Assembly: GCA_030150425.1 (NCBI GenBank)
Contig: JASLFY010000274.1
Location: forward strand, 1-6,655
Direction of reading: 5' to 3'
DNA from: Yimella sp.
GTDB taxonomy: Bacteria; Actinomycetota; Actinomycetes; Actinomycetales; Dermatophilaceae
DNA: 6,655 nucleotides
Below the pieces are notes generated by a model, which saw nothing but the letters and a program-made list of their open reading frames with translations, was not told where the DNA came from and did no database searches. The position numbers and the translations under genes are program-made. Shown here in pieces: positions 1 through 5,521 of the stretch (position 1 is its first letter; each line of letters begins with the position of its first letter).

Positions 1-1
1 C

Positions 2-25
2 AATCAGCAGGTGGTGACTTCGTGA
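2..25 (+). CDS. Possible 3' end of an upstream gene (last codons only)
   Basis: Reading from base 2, seven sense codons (N-Q-Q-V-V-T-S) run into a TGA at 23-25. This would end four bases into hemA, giving a GTGA overlap exactly like those further down the operon. In many actinomycetes the gene before hemA encodes the redox repressor Rex, but seven residues are far too few to identify anything. The frame from base 3 stops at 15-17, so it could also be the end of a gene. This is an inference from junction style only. Confidence 0.25.
   Translation, partial: NQQVVTS
9..17 (+). promoter_or_regulatory. Ribosome binding site of hemA
   Basis: AGGTGGTGA differs by one base from the consensus AGGAGGTGA, and its GGTGG core lies 7 bases before the GTG at 22. 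It supports that GTG as the hemA start even though the frame stays open upstream to the window edge. Confidence 0.65.
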
Positions 26-1326
26 GTCTGTTGGTAGTGGGTCTTTCCCACCGAACTGCACCGGTCGAGATGCTGGAGCGAGCCGCCCTGTCCGGGGACC
101 GCCCGTTGCAGCTCGACGAGTCGTTGCGCGCCGGCGACCACGTCAACGAGTGGATGACCGTCTCGACCTGCAACCGGGTCGAGGTCTACGCCGACGTCGC
201 GACCTTCCACGGTGCGGTCAACCAGATCACCGAATCCCTCTGTGCGGCAACCGGTCTCACGCTCGACGAGCTGGGCGACGTGACGTACGCCCACTTCGAG
301 GACCGCGCGATCGCCCACCTCTTCTCGGTGGCCGCCGGCCTCGACTCGATCGCCGTCGGCGAGAGCCAGATCCTCGGTCAGCTGCGCACCGCCCTGCACG
401 ACGGGCGCGACCACGGCCACCTGCGCTCGCAGCTGGAGAGCGTCGCCCAGCACGCCCTGCGGGTCGGTAAGCGGGCCCACGCCGAGACCGGCATCGACAC
501 CGTCTCCCGGTCGCTGATCGAACGTGGTGTCGCGGTCGCGCAGGAGACCCTCGGACCGATCTCGCACGCACCGGCGCTGGTCATCGGTTCGGGTGCGATG
601 AGCGCCCTCGCCAGCCACACGCTGCGCCGGATGGGTGTCACCGACCTGACCGTGGTGAGCCGGACGTACGCCAACGCCGAGCGCCTCGCGACCGCGGTGG
701 ATGCCGCCGTACGCCCGTGGGAGGAGCGCGCCGAGGCCCTCGCCGAGGCCCGGTTCATCGTCTCCTGCACCGGCGCTGTCGGCCACGTGATCGACCGCGA
801 CGCGGTCGCCGCCGCCCACCGCGGTGCCGACGGCGCGGCGCAGGTCTACCTCGACCTCGCGCTGCCGCGGGACATCGACCCGGCCGCCGAGGACGTCCCC
901 GGCGTACGGGTGCTCGACCTGGCCGACCTGAGCCAGGTGCAGCAGGACGCCGGAACCCGCTCGCAGGTGCAGGCGGTCGAGGACCTGGTCACCGCCGAGG
1001 TCGCCGAGTTCGTCACCCGTCGCCGGGCCGAGGCCGTCGCCCCGACCGTCGCCGCGATCCGGCGCTACGCCGCCGACGTCGTCTCCGCCGAGCTGGAGCG
1101 CCTGGACTCGCGGGTGCAGCTGGACGAGCGCGACCGCGCGCAGGTGCAGCTCACCGTCCACCGCGTCGTGGAGAAGTTGCTGCACACCCCGACCGTCCGG
1201 ATGAAGGAGCTGGCCGGCGCCGACGTCGACGTCGACTTCACCCGCGTGATCCGCGAACTGTTCGACATCGACCCGCACAGTTCGAAGGTGTCGAGCATCC
1301 CGCGCGAGATCGGGGGCGGCCGATGA
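22..1326 (+). CDS. hemA: Glutamyl-tRNA reductase (HemA)
   Basis: Cytosolic NADPH-dependent enzyme that reduces glutamyl-tRNA(Glu) to glutamate-1-semialdehyde, the first committed step of C5 tetrapyrrole synthesis. The 434 residues match the family length. The N-terminal catalytic domain opens with VVGLSHRTAPVE (5-16) and holds the nucleophile Cys50 in STCNRVEVY (48-56). GLDSIAVGESQILGQ (106-120) is the family signature. The NADPH fold follows, with VIGSGAM (187-193) and DLALPRDIDP (278-287). The C-terminal helical dimerisation domain (about 305-415) ends in KLLHTPTVRMKELA. The GTG start is set by a good ribosome binding site and by the family N-terminus. The stop overlaps the hemC ATG in ATGA. 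As the entry enzyme it is the usual control point of the pathway, but only 21 bases lie upstream, so no promoter can be judged. No disruption is seen. Confidence 0.98.
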   Translation: MSLLVVGLSHRTAPVEMLERAALSGDRPLQLDESLRAGDHVNEWMTVSTCNRVEVYADVATFHGAVNQITESLCAATGLTLDELGDVTYAHFEDRAIAHLFSVAAGLDSIAVGESQILGQLRTALHDGRDHGHLRSQLESVAQHALRVGKRAHAETGIDTVSRSLIERGVAVAQETLGPISHAPALVIGSGAMSALASHTLRRMGVTDLTVVSRTYANAERLATAVDAAVRPWEERAEALAEARFIVSCTGAVGHVIDRDAVAAAHRGADGAAQVYLDLALPRDIDPAAEDVPGVRVLDLADLSQVQQDAGTRSQVQAVEDLVTAEVAEFVTRRRAEAVAPTVAAIRRYAADVVSAELERLDSRVQLDERDRAQVQLTVHRVVEKLLHTPTVRMKELAGADVDVDFTRVIRELFDIDPHSSKVSSIPREIGGGR

Positions 1327-2348
1327 GCCACCTGCTTCTGGGCACCCGCCGCTCCGAGCTGGCCCGCACCCAGTCCGGTCACGTCGCCGACGCGCTGCGC
1401 GCCCTCGGCCACACCGTCGAGCTGGTCGAGATCGTCACCGAGGGCGACGTCAACAGCGCGCCGCTGACCCAGTTGGGCGGCACCGGCGTGTTCGCCGCCG
1501 CCATCCGACAGGCCCTGCTGGAGGGCCGGGTCGACCTGGCGGTCCACTCGCTCAAGGACCTCCCGGTGGCGCCGTACCCGGGCCTCACCGTCGCCGGCAT
1601 CCCGCCGCGCGAGGACCCCCGCGACGCCCTGGTCGCCCGCGACGGCCTCACCCTCGGTGAGCTGCCCGCCGGAGCGACCGTCGGCACCGGCTCGCCGCGT
1701 CGGGTCGCCGCGCTGAACGCGCTCGGCCTCGGCCTCGAGATCCGTCCGCTGCGCGGCAACGTCGACACCCGACTGGCGAAGGTCACCGACGGTGACCTCG
1801 ACGCCGTCGTGCTCGCCTGCTCCGGGCTGCGCCGGGTCGATCGCGCCGACCGAATCACCGAGGCGATCGACCCGCTGCAGATGCTGCCCGCACCGGGACA
1901 GGGCGCCCTCGCCCTCGAGGTGCGCACCGACGACGCCGCCGCGATCGCCGCGGTCGCCGCCCTCGACGACGCCGACACCCGCGCCGCGGTCACCGCCGAG
2001 CGCGCCGTGCTGGCCGGTCTGCAGGCCGGCTGTTCCGCACCGGTCGGCGCCCTCGCCGAAGTGGTCGAGGACGTCGACGGGTCGCTCGAGATCTCGTTGC
2101 GCGCCTTCGTCGGTCTGCCCGACGGCAGCCACGACGTACGCCGTTCCGTCACCGGGCCCGCCGCCGACCCCGACGCCCTCGGGCGCCGGCTCGCGCAGAT
2201 CCTGCTCGCCGACGGTGCCGCCGAGATCATCGCCGAGGCCGACGCCGCGAACAGTCCGGCGGCCGACCGACCATCCGGCGCCGGAAGACCCGGCGGCCCC
2301 CACGAACCTTCCGAACCCGTCAACAACGCCATGGAGCGAGAGCAGTGA
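1323..2348 (+). CDS. hemC: Hydroxymethylbilane synthase (porphobilinogen deaminase, HemC)
   Basis: Polymerises four porphobilinogen molecules into the linear tetrapyrrole hydroxymethylbilane in the cytosol, using a covalently bound dipyrromethane cofactor. The 341-residue product has GTRRSELARTQS (7-18), the catalytic Asp79 in HSLKDLP (75-81), the substrate-binding arginines in GTGSPRR (121-127) and RGNVDTRL (144-151), and the cofactor-bearing Cys237 in GLQAGCSAPVGA. Asp79 and Cys237 are each five positions before Asp84 and Cys242 of the E. coli enzyme, so the core is intact. After about residue 310 comes a Pro/Gly/Ser-rich tail of some 31 residues, whose codons also carry the hemD ribosome binding site. 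The ATG overlaps the hemA stop. The ribosome binding site is weak (a G-run at 1312-1316), so translation probably depends on coupling to hemA. The stop overlaps the hemD GTG. Confidence 0.98.
   Translation: MSHLLLGTRRSELARTQSGHVADALRALGHTVELVEIVTEGDVNSAPLTQLGGTGVFAAAIRQALLEGRVDLAVHSLKDLPVAPYPGLTVAGIPPREDPRDALVARDGLTLGELPAGATVGTGSPRRVAALNALGLGLEIRPLRGNVDTRLAKVTDGDLDAVVLACSGLRRVDRADRITEAIDPLQMLPAPGQGALALEVRTDDAAAIAAVAALDDADTRAAVTAERAVLAGLQAGCSAPVGALAEVVEDVDGSLEISLRAFVGLPDGSHDVRRSVTGPAADPDALGRRLAQILLADGAAEIIAEADAANSPAADRPSGAGRPGGPHEPSEPVNNAMEREQ
2333..2336 (+). promoter_or_regulatory. Ribosome binding site of hemD, inside hemC
   Basis: GGAG lies 8 bases before the GTG at 2345, within the last codons of hemC. 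It supports the GTG that overlaps the hemC stop as the hemD start. Confidence 0.55.
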
Positions 2349-3979
2349 GCAACAGCACCAAGACGCCTGCCCGCGTCGCCTTCGTCGGATCCGGCCCCGG
2401 AGACCCCGGTCTGCTGACCGTTCGAGCCGCAGAACTGCTGCGTCGCGCCGACACGATCGTGCTCGACCAGGTGGCTCGTGAGGACTTCGTCGCCGCGTTC
2501 GCCGGCCCAGACACCGAGATCGTCGACGCCGGACACGGCGAGGCCGGTCAGACCCTGACCACCGCCTCGCGCGCCAAGCTGGTCGTCCGCACCGCGAAGG
2601 CGACCGGCAAGGCCGCCGAGAAGGCCGACGGCCGCGCGCTGGTCGTACGGCTGATGGACGGCGACCCGGCCACCTTCAACGGACTGGCCGAGGAGGCCGT
2701 CGCCTGTCACAAGGCCGGCATCGACTTCGAGATCGTCCCGGGCGTCAGTAGCGTCGCCGCGGTCCCGGCGTACGCCGGCATCCCGCTGACCCAGAACTCC
2801 TCGCGCGGGGTCCACATCGTCCTCGCCGTGGACAACAAGGTCGACTACTCCCGCTCGGCCGCCGACGACACCACCGTGGTGCTGCTCGGTGCGCTCGACG
2901 CGGTCCGCACCGCCCTCGGTCGGCTCGCCGCCGCGGGCCGTGACGAGGAGACGCCGGTCGCGGTGACCGTCTCCGGCACGACCATCCACCAGAAGACGTA
3001 CGACTTCGCGCTCGGCGCGACCGAGGCTGCGCTCAAGGGCGTGTCCGCGGCCGGCCAGCTGGTCGCCGTCGTCGGCGCCCCGGTGCAGCACCGCGAGACG
3101 TTGTCCTGGTGGGAGACCAAGCCGCTGTTCGGCTGGAACGTGCTCGTGCCGCGTACGAAGGACCAGGCTGGTTCGATGACCGCCCGCCTCGGTGACTTCG
3201 GCGCCGCCAGCGACGTCGTCCCGACGATCAGCGTCGAGCCGCCGCGCACCCCGCAGCAGATGGAGCGGGCGATCAAGGGCCTGGTCACCGGTCGCTACGA
3301 GTGGGTCGGCTTCACCTCGCAGAACGCGGTGAAGGCGGTCCGCGAGAAGTTCGAGGAGTTCGGGCTCGACGCCCGCGCGTTCTCCGGCCTGAAGATCGCC
3401 GCCGTGGGTGGCGTCACCGCCGACGCGCTGCGCGAGTGGGGCCTGGTGCCCGACCTGCTGCCCTCGGGCGAGCAGTCCGCGCAGGGTCTGCTGGAGGAGT
3501 GGCCCGACTACGACGAGCTGCTCGACCCGATCAACCGGGTCTTCCTGCCGCGCGCCGACATCGCCACCGACACCCTCGTCGCCGGCCTGCAGGAGATGGG
3601 CTGGGAGGTCGACGACGTCACCGCCTACCGCACCGTCCGCGCCGCCCCGCCGGCTCCGGAGGTGCGCGAGGCGATCAAGTCCGGCAAGTTCGACGCGGTC
3701 TGCTTCACCTCGTCCTCGACCGTGCGCAACCTGGTCGGCATCGCCGGCAAGCCGCACGCCACCACCGTCGTCGCCTGCATCGGTCCGGCCACCGCCAAGA
3801 CCGCCGAGGAGCACGGCCTGCGGGTCGACGTGATGGCCGCCGAGCCGTCCGCCGAGTCGCTGGTCGAGGCGCTCGCCGACTACGGCCGGTCGCTCGCGCT
3901 GTCCGCAGCGGAGACCGGTGAGGCCGTACGTCGCCCCAGCGAACGGCGTACGACCTCGCGTCGGAAGGCGAAGGCGTGA
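2345..3979 (+). CDS. hemD: Fused SUMT-like methyltransferase / uroporphyrinogen-III synthase (HemD)
   Basis: A two-domain protein of 544 residues. The C-terminal domain (about 262-515) is uroporphyrinogen-III synthase, which closes hydroxymethylbilane with inversion of ring D; visible family features are FTSQNAVK (323-330), VTAYRT (425-430), CFTSSSTVRNL (453-463) and CIGPATAKTAEEHGL (478-492). The N-terminal domain (about 9-250) has the tetrapyrrole methylase fold: VGSGPGDPGLLT (14-25), GDP (106-108), VPGVSS (131-136) and YAGIPLT (143-149). In true uroporphyrinogen-III C-methyltransferases the second motif reads roughly VRLKGGDPxxFGRGGEE; here it is VRLMDGDPATFNGLAEE (101-117), so S-adenosylmethionine-dependent activity is uncertain. 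This fusion is common in actinobacteria. A basic tail (about 529-544) rich in Arg and Lys ends the protein. Both ends overlap neighbouring genes by four bases. The HemD role is firm and the methylase role is tentative. Confidence 0.93.
   Translation: MSNSTKTPARVAFVGSGPGDPGLLTVRAAELLRRADTIVLDQVAREDFVAAFAGPDTEIVDAGHGEAGQTLTTASRAKLVVRTAKATGKAAEKADGRALVVRLMDGDPATFNGLAEEAVACHKAGIDFEIVPGVSSVAAVPAYAGIPLTQNSSRGVHIVLAVDNKVDYSRSAADDTTVVLLGALDAVRTALGRLAAAGRDEETPVAVTVSGTTIHQKTYDFALGATEAALKGVSAAGQLVAVVGAPVQHRETLSWWETKPLFGWNVLVPRTKDQAGSMTARLGDFGAASDVVPTISVEPPRTPQQMERAIKGLVTGRYEWVGFTSQNAVKAVREKFEEFGLDARAFSGLKIAAVGGVTADALREWGLVPDLLPSGEQSAQGLLEEWPDYDELLDPINRVFLPRADIATDTLVAGLQEMGWEVDDVTAYRTVRAAPPAPEVREAIKSGKFDAVCFTSSSTVRNLVGIAGKPHATTVVACIGPATAKTAEEHGLRVDVMAAEPSAESLVEALADYGRSLALSAAETGEAVRRPSERRTTSRRKAKA
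3963..3968 (+). promoter_or_regulatory. Ribosome binding site of hemB, inside hemD
   Basis: GGAAGG ends 7 bases before the GTG at 3976. It supports the GTG overlapping the hemD stop, and the resulting N-terminus (RPRRLRQTPAVRRM) matches the family. Confidence 0.55.
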
Positions 3980-4956
3980 CCGGCCCGGTGATCCGGCCGC
4001 GCCGGCTGCGCCAGACCCCGGCCGTACGCCGGATGGTCGCCCAGACCCGGCTGCACCCGGCTGAACTGGTGCTGCCGATGTTCGTCAAGGAGGGGCTGGA
4101 GCAGCCGGCCCCGATCGAGTCGATGCCGGGCGTCGTCCAGCACACCCTCGACTCCCTGGTCGAGGCCGCCCACGAGGCGGTCGACGCGGGGGTCGGCGGG
4201 CTGATGCTGTTCGGCGTGCCGCAGACCCGTGACGAGGTCGGCTCCGGCGCCACGGATCCGGAAGGGATCCTGAACGTCGCGCTGCGCCGGCTGCGGGCCG
4301 AGTTCGGCGACGACACGGTGCTGATGGCCGACCTGTGCCTGGACGAGTTCACCTCCCACGGCCACTGCGGAGTCCTGGACGACCATGGCCGGGTCGACAA
4401 CGACGCGACCCTGCAGCGCTACGCCGACATGGCCGTGGCGCTGGCCGACGCCGGCGCCCACGTGGTGGCCCCCAGCGGGATGATGGACGGTCAGATCGCG
4501 GTCATCCGGCAGGCGCTGGACGCCGCCGGCCACACCGACGTGATCGTGCTCGCGTACTCCGCCAAGTACGCCTCCGCGGCCTTCGGGCCGTTCCGCGAGG
4601 CGGTCGACTCGGCGCTGCAGGGCGACCGGGCGACCTACCAGCAGGACCCGGCCAACCTGACCGAGTCGCTGCGTGAGGTGCTGCTCGACCTGGCCGAGGG
4701 CGCCGACATGGTCATGGTGAAGCCGGCCACCCTCTACCTCGACGTGATCGCCCGCGTGGCGCCCGAGGTCGACGTCCCGCTCGCGGCGTACCACGTCAGC
4801 GGCGAGATGGCGATGATCGAGGCGGCGGCCGCGAACGGCTGGATCGATCGGGACCGAATGGTGATGGAACAACTCACCGCGATCCGTCGGGCAGGCGCTC
4901 AACTGATCCTGACGTACTACGCCACACAGGTGGCGCAGCAACTGCGCGCCGGCTGA
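3976..4956 (+). CDS. hemB: 5-aminolevulinate dehydratase (porphobilinogen synthase, HemB)
   Basis: Condenses two molecules of 5-aminolevulinate to porphobilinogen in the cytosol; the family works as a homo-octamer. The 326 residues are full length. The two Schiff-base lysines are Lys197 in LAYSAKYAS and Lys249 in MVMVKPATLYLD, two positions after Lys195 and Lys247 of E. coli. The metal-site segment ADLCLDEFTSHGHCG (118-132) carries Cys121, Asp123 and Cys131, where zinc enzymes have three Cys and magnesium-type enzymes use Ala/Asp/Asp. I recall the same mixed set in mycobacterial HemB. Glu234 in LREV fits the allosteric magnesium ligand, since it lies 15 residues before the catalytic lysine as in Pseudomonas. 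The GTG start overlaps the hemD stop. The gene ends 30 bases before the regulator, which probably shares its transcript. Confidence 0.98.
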   Translation: MTGPVIRPRRLRQTPAVRRMVAQTRLHPAELVLPMFVKEGLEQPAPIESMPGVVQHTLDSLVEAAHEAVDAGVGGLMLFGVPQTRDEVGSGATDPEGILNVALRRLRAEFGDDTVLMADLCLDEFTSHGHCGVLDDHGRVDNDATLQRYADMAVALADAGAHVVAPSGMMDGQIAVIRQALDAAGHTDVIVLAYSAKYASAAFGPFREAVDSALQGDRATYQQDPANLTESLREVLLDLAEGADMVMVKPATLYLDVIARVAPEVDVPLAAYHVSGEMAMIEAAAANGWIDRDRMVMEQLTAIRRAGAQLILTYYATQVAQQLRAG

Positions 4957-4973
4957 CCGGCCGACCGGGGGAG

Positions 4974-4979
4974 AAGGAG
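4974..4979 (+). promoter_or_regulatory. Ribosome binding site of the MarR-family gene
   Basis: AAGGAG in the 30-base hemB-marR gap sits 7 bases before the ATG at 4987. It is one of the clearest ribosome binding sites in the window, so this gene can be translated independently of hemB, unlike the coupled genes upstream. Confidence 0.7.
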
Positions 4980-4986
4980 TTCGGGG

Positions 4987-5454
4987 ATGGGCACGGCAGA
5001 AACGCAGGACGACACGCCCTGGCTGGACGACGAACAGCAGGTCGCGTGGCGCGACTACATCCGCGGTTCGCGGGCGCTGGAGACGGTGCTGGACGCCGAG
5101 ATCCGCGCCGCCGCCGGGATGTCGCTGTCGGAGTTCGAGCTGTTGTCGATGCTCTCGGAGACTCCCGGTCGCACGCTGCGGATGAGCGCGCTGGCCGACC
5201 TGGTGGTGCAGTCCCGCTCCCGGGTCACCCACACCGCCAACCGCCTCGAGCGGCGCGGCTGGGTGGTCCGTTCGGCCTCCGACCGTGACGGCCGGGGTGT
5301 CGACCTCACCCTCACCGACCAGGGCTTCGAGGCCGTGCGCGCCGCGGCGCGCGCCCACGTGGTGAGCGTCCGGTCCCACCTGGTGGACCGGCTCGGTCGC
5401 CGGGAGCTGACCTCGCTGGGCAGCACGATGGCGAAGGTCCGCGCCGGGCTCTGA
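4987..5454 (+). CDS. MarR-family winged-helix transcriptional regulator
   Basis: A 155-residue protein with the full MarR layout: an N-terminal dimerisation helix (about 17-43, WRDYIRGSRALETVLDAEI), the helix-turn-helix LSEFELLSML through MSALADLVVQSRSRVTHTANRLERRG (47-91) with the recognition helix near 76-90, the wing with the conserved Asp-Arg pair in SASDRDGRGVDLTLTDQG (96-113), and a C-terminal dimerisation helix. Such proteins bind palindromic DNA as dimers and usually release it on binding a small ligand. It has no cysteine, which argues against a thiol-based oxidant sensor; His82, His124 and His131 are present. Its place between hemB and hemL suggests control of tetrapyrrole genes, or of itself and hemL through the palindromes just downstream. 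Propionibacterium freudenreichii, as I recall, also has a regulator gene just before hemL. Target and ligand are unknown. Confidence 0.9.
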   Translation: MGTAETQDDTPWLDDEQQVAWRDYIRGSRALETVLDAEIRAAAGMSLSEFELLSMLSETPGRTLRMSALADLVVQSRSRVTHTANRLERRGWVVRSASDRDGRGVDLTLTDQGFEAVRAAARAHVVSVRSHLVDRLGRRELTSLGSTMAKVRAGL

Positions 5455-5459
5455 TCTTC

Positions 5460-5476
5460 AACCGGCTGCGCCGGTT
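5460..5476 (+). repeat. Perfect palindrome, 7-bp arms with 3-base centre
   Basis: AACCGGC (5460-5466) and GCCGGTT (5470-5476) are exact reverse complements around TGC. It starts 5 bases after the stop of the MarR-family gene. The size suits a MarR-type operator half-site pair or an RNA hairpin; sequence alone does not decide. Confidence 0.6.
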
Positions 5477-5488
5477 CGCGCCGATTCG
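5469..5488 (+). repeat. Tandem 10-bp direct repeat, 9 of 10 identical
   Basis: CGCCGGTTCG (5469-5478) is followed directly by CGCCGATTCG (5479-5488), differing at one base. The 10-bp period is about one helical turn, so both copies would face the same side of the DNA. It overlaps both palindromes of the spacer. Confidence 0.55.
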
Positions 5489-5492
5489 GCGC
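5478..5492 (+). repeat. Second palindrome, 6-bp arms with 3-base centre
   Basis: GCGCCG (5478-5483) and CGGCGC (5487-5492) are exact reverse complements around ATT. It lies one base after the first palindrome. Its right arm can also pair with TGCGCCG at 5467-5473, which would exclude the first hairpin. Confidence 0.55.
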
Positions 5493-5506
5493 ATCGCACG
5501 ACCCTT

Positions 5507-5512
5507 GAGAGA
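5507..5512 (+). promoter_or_regulatory. Ribosome binding site of hemL
   Basis: GAGAGA ends 9 bases before the ATG at 5522. An in-frame ATG at 5513 would add only Met-Ala-Gly and would touch this purine run with no spacing, so 5522 is preferred. Confidence 0.5.
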
Positions 5513-5521
5513 ATGGCAGGC

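Larger units (their letters stand above)
5455..5521 (+). promoter_or_regulatory. Spacer between the regulator gene and hemL
   Basis: This is the longest non-coding stretch in the window, at 67 bases. Its first half holds two adjacent palindromes and a 10-bp tandem repeat; its second half holds the hemL ribosome binding site. No U-rich tract follows the palindromes, so a classical intrinsic terminator is not supported. A regulator binding site, an mRNA processing or stability structure, or a weak attenuator are all possible. Confidence 0.4.

Noticed and set aside
717..1322. Upstream extension of the hemC frame inside hemA
   Set aside because: The translation is an Arg/Pro/Gly-rich out-of-frame reading of hemA. 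The HemC family N-terminus begins exactly at the ATG at 1323.
1379..3814. Very long open frame on the - strand (811 codons), with others at 4-1278, 1065-2303, 3880-5379 and 5312-6583
   Set aside because: These lie antisense to strongly recognised hem genes. Their products are rich in Gly, Arg, Val, Asp and Ala with no family motif, as expected when the complement of GC-biased third positions lacks stop codons.
4948..4961. Small inverted repeat GCCGG-CTGA-CCGGC across the hemB stop codon
   Set aside because: Five-base arms of pure G+C are expected by chance at this composition, there is no U-tract, and it overlaps coding sequence.
5509..5514. GAGAAT as a -10 box that would give a leaderless hemL transcript starting near 5522
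   Set aside because: The spacing would fit, but the first base of the -10 motif is wrong, no -35 element is visible, and the same bases serve as the ribosome binding site. Not enough to call a promoter.
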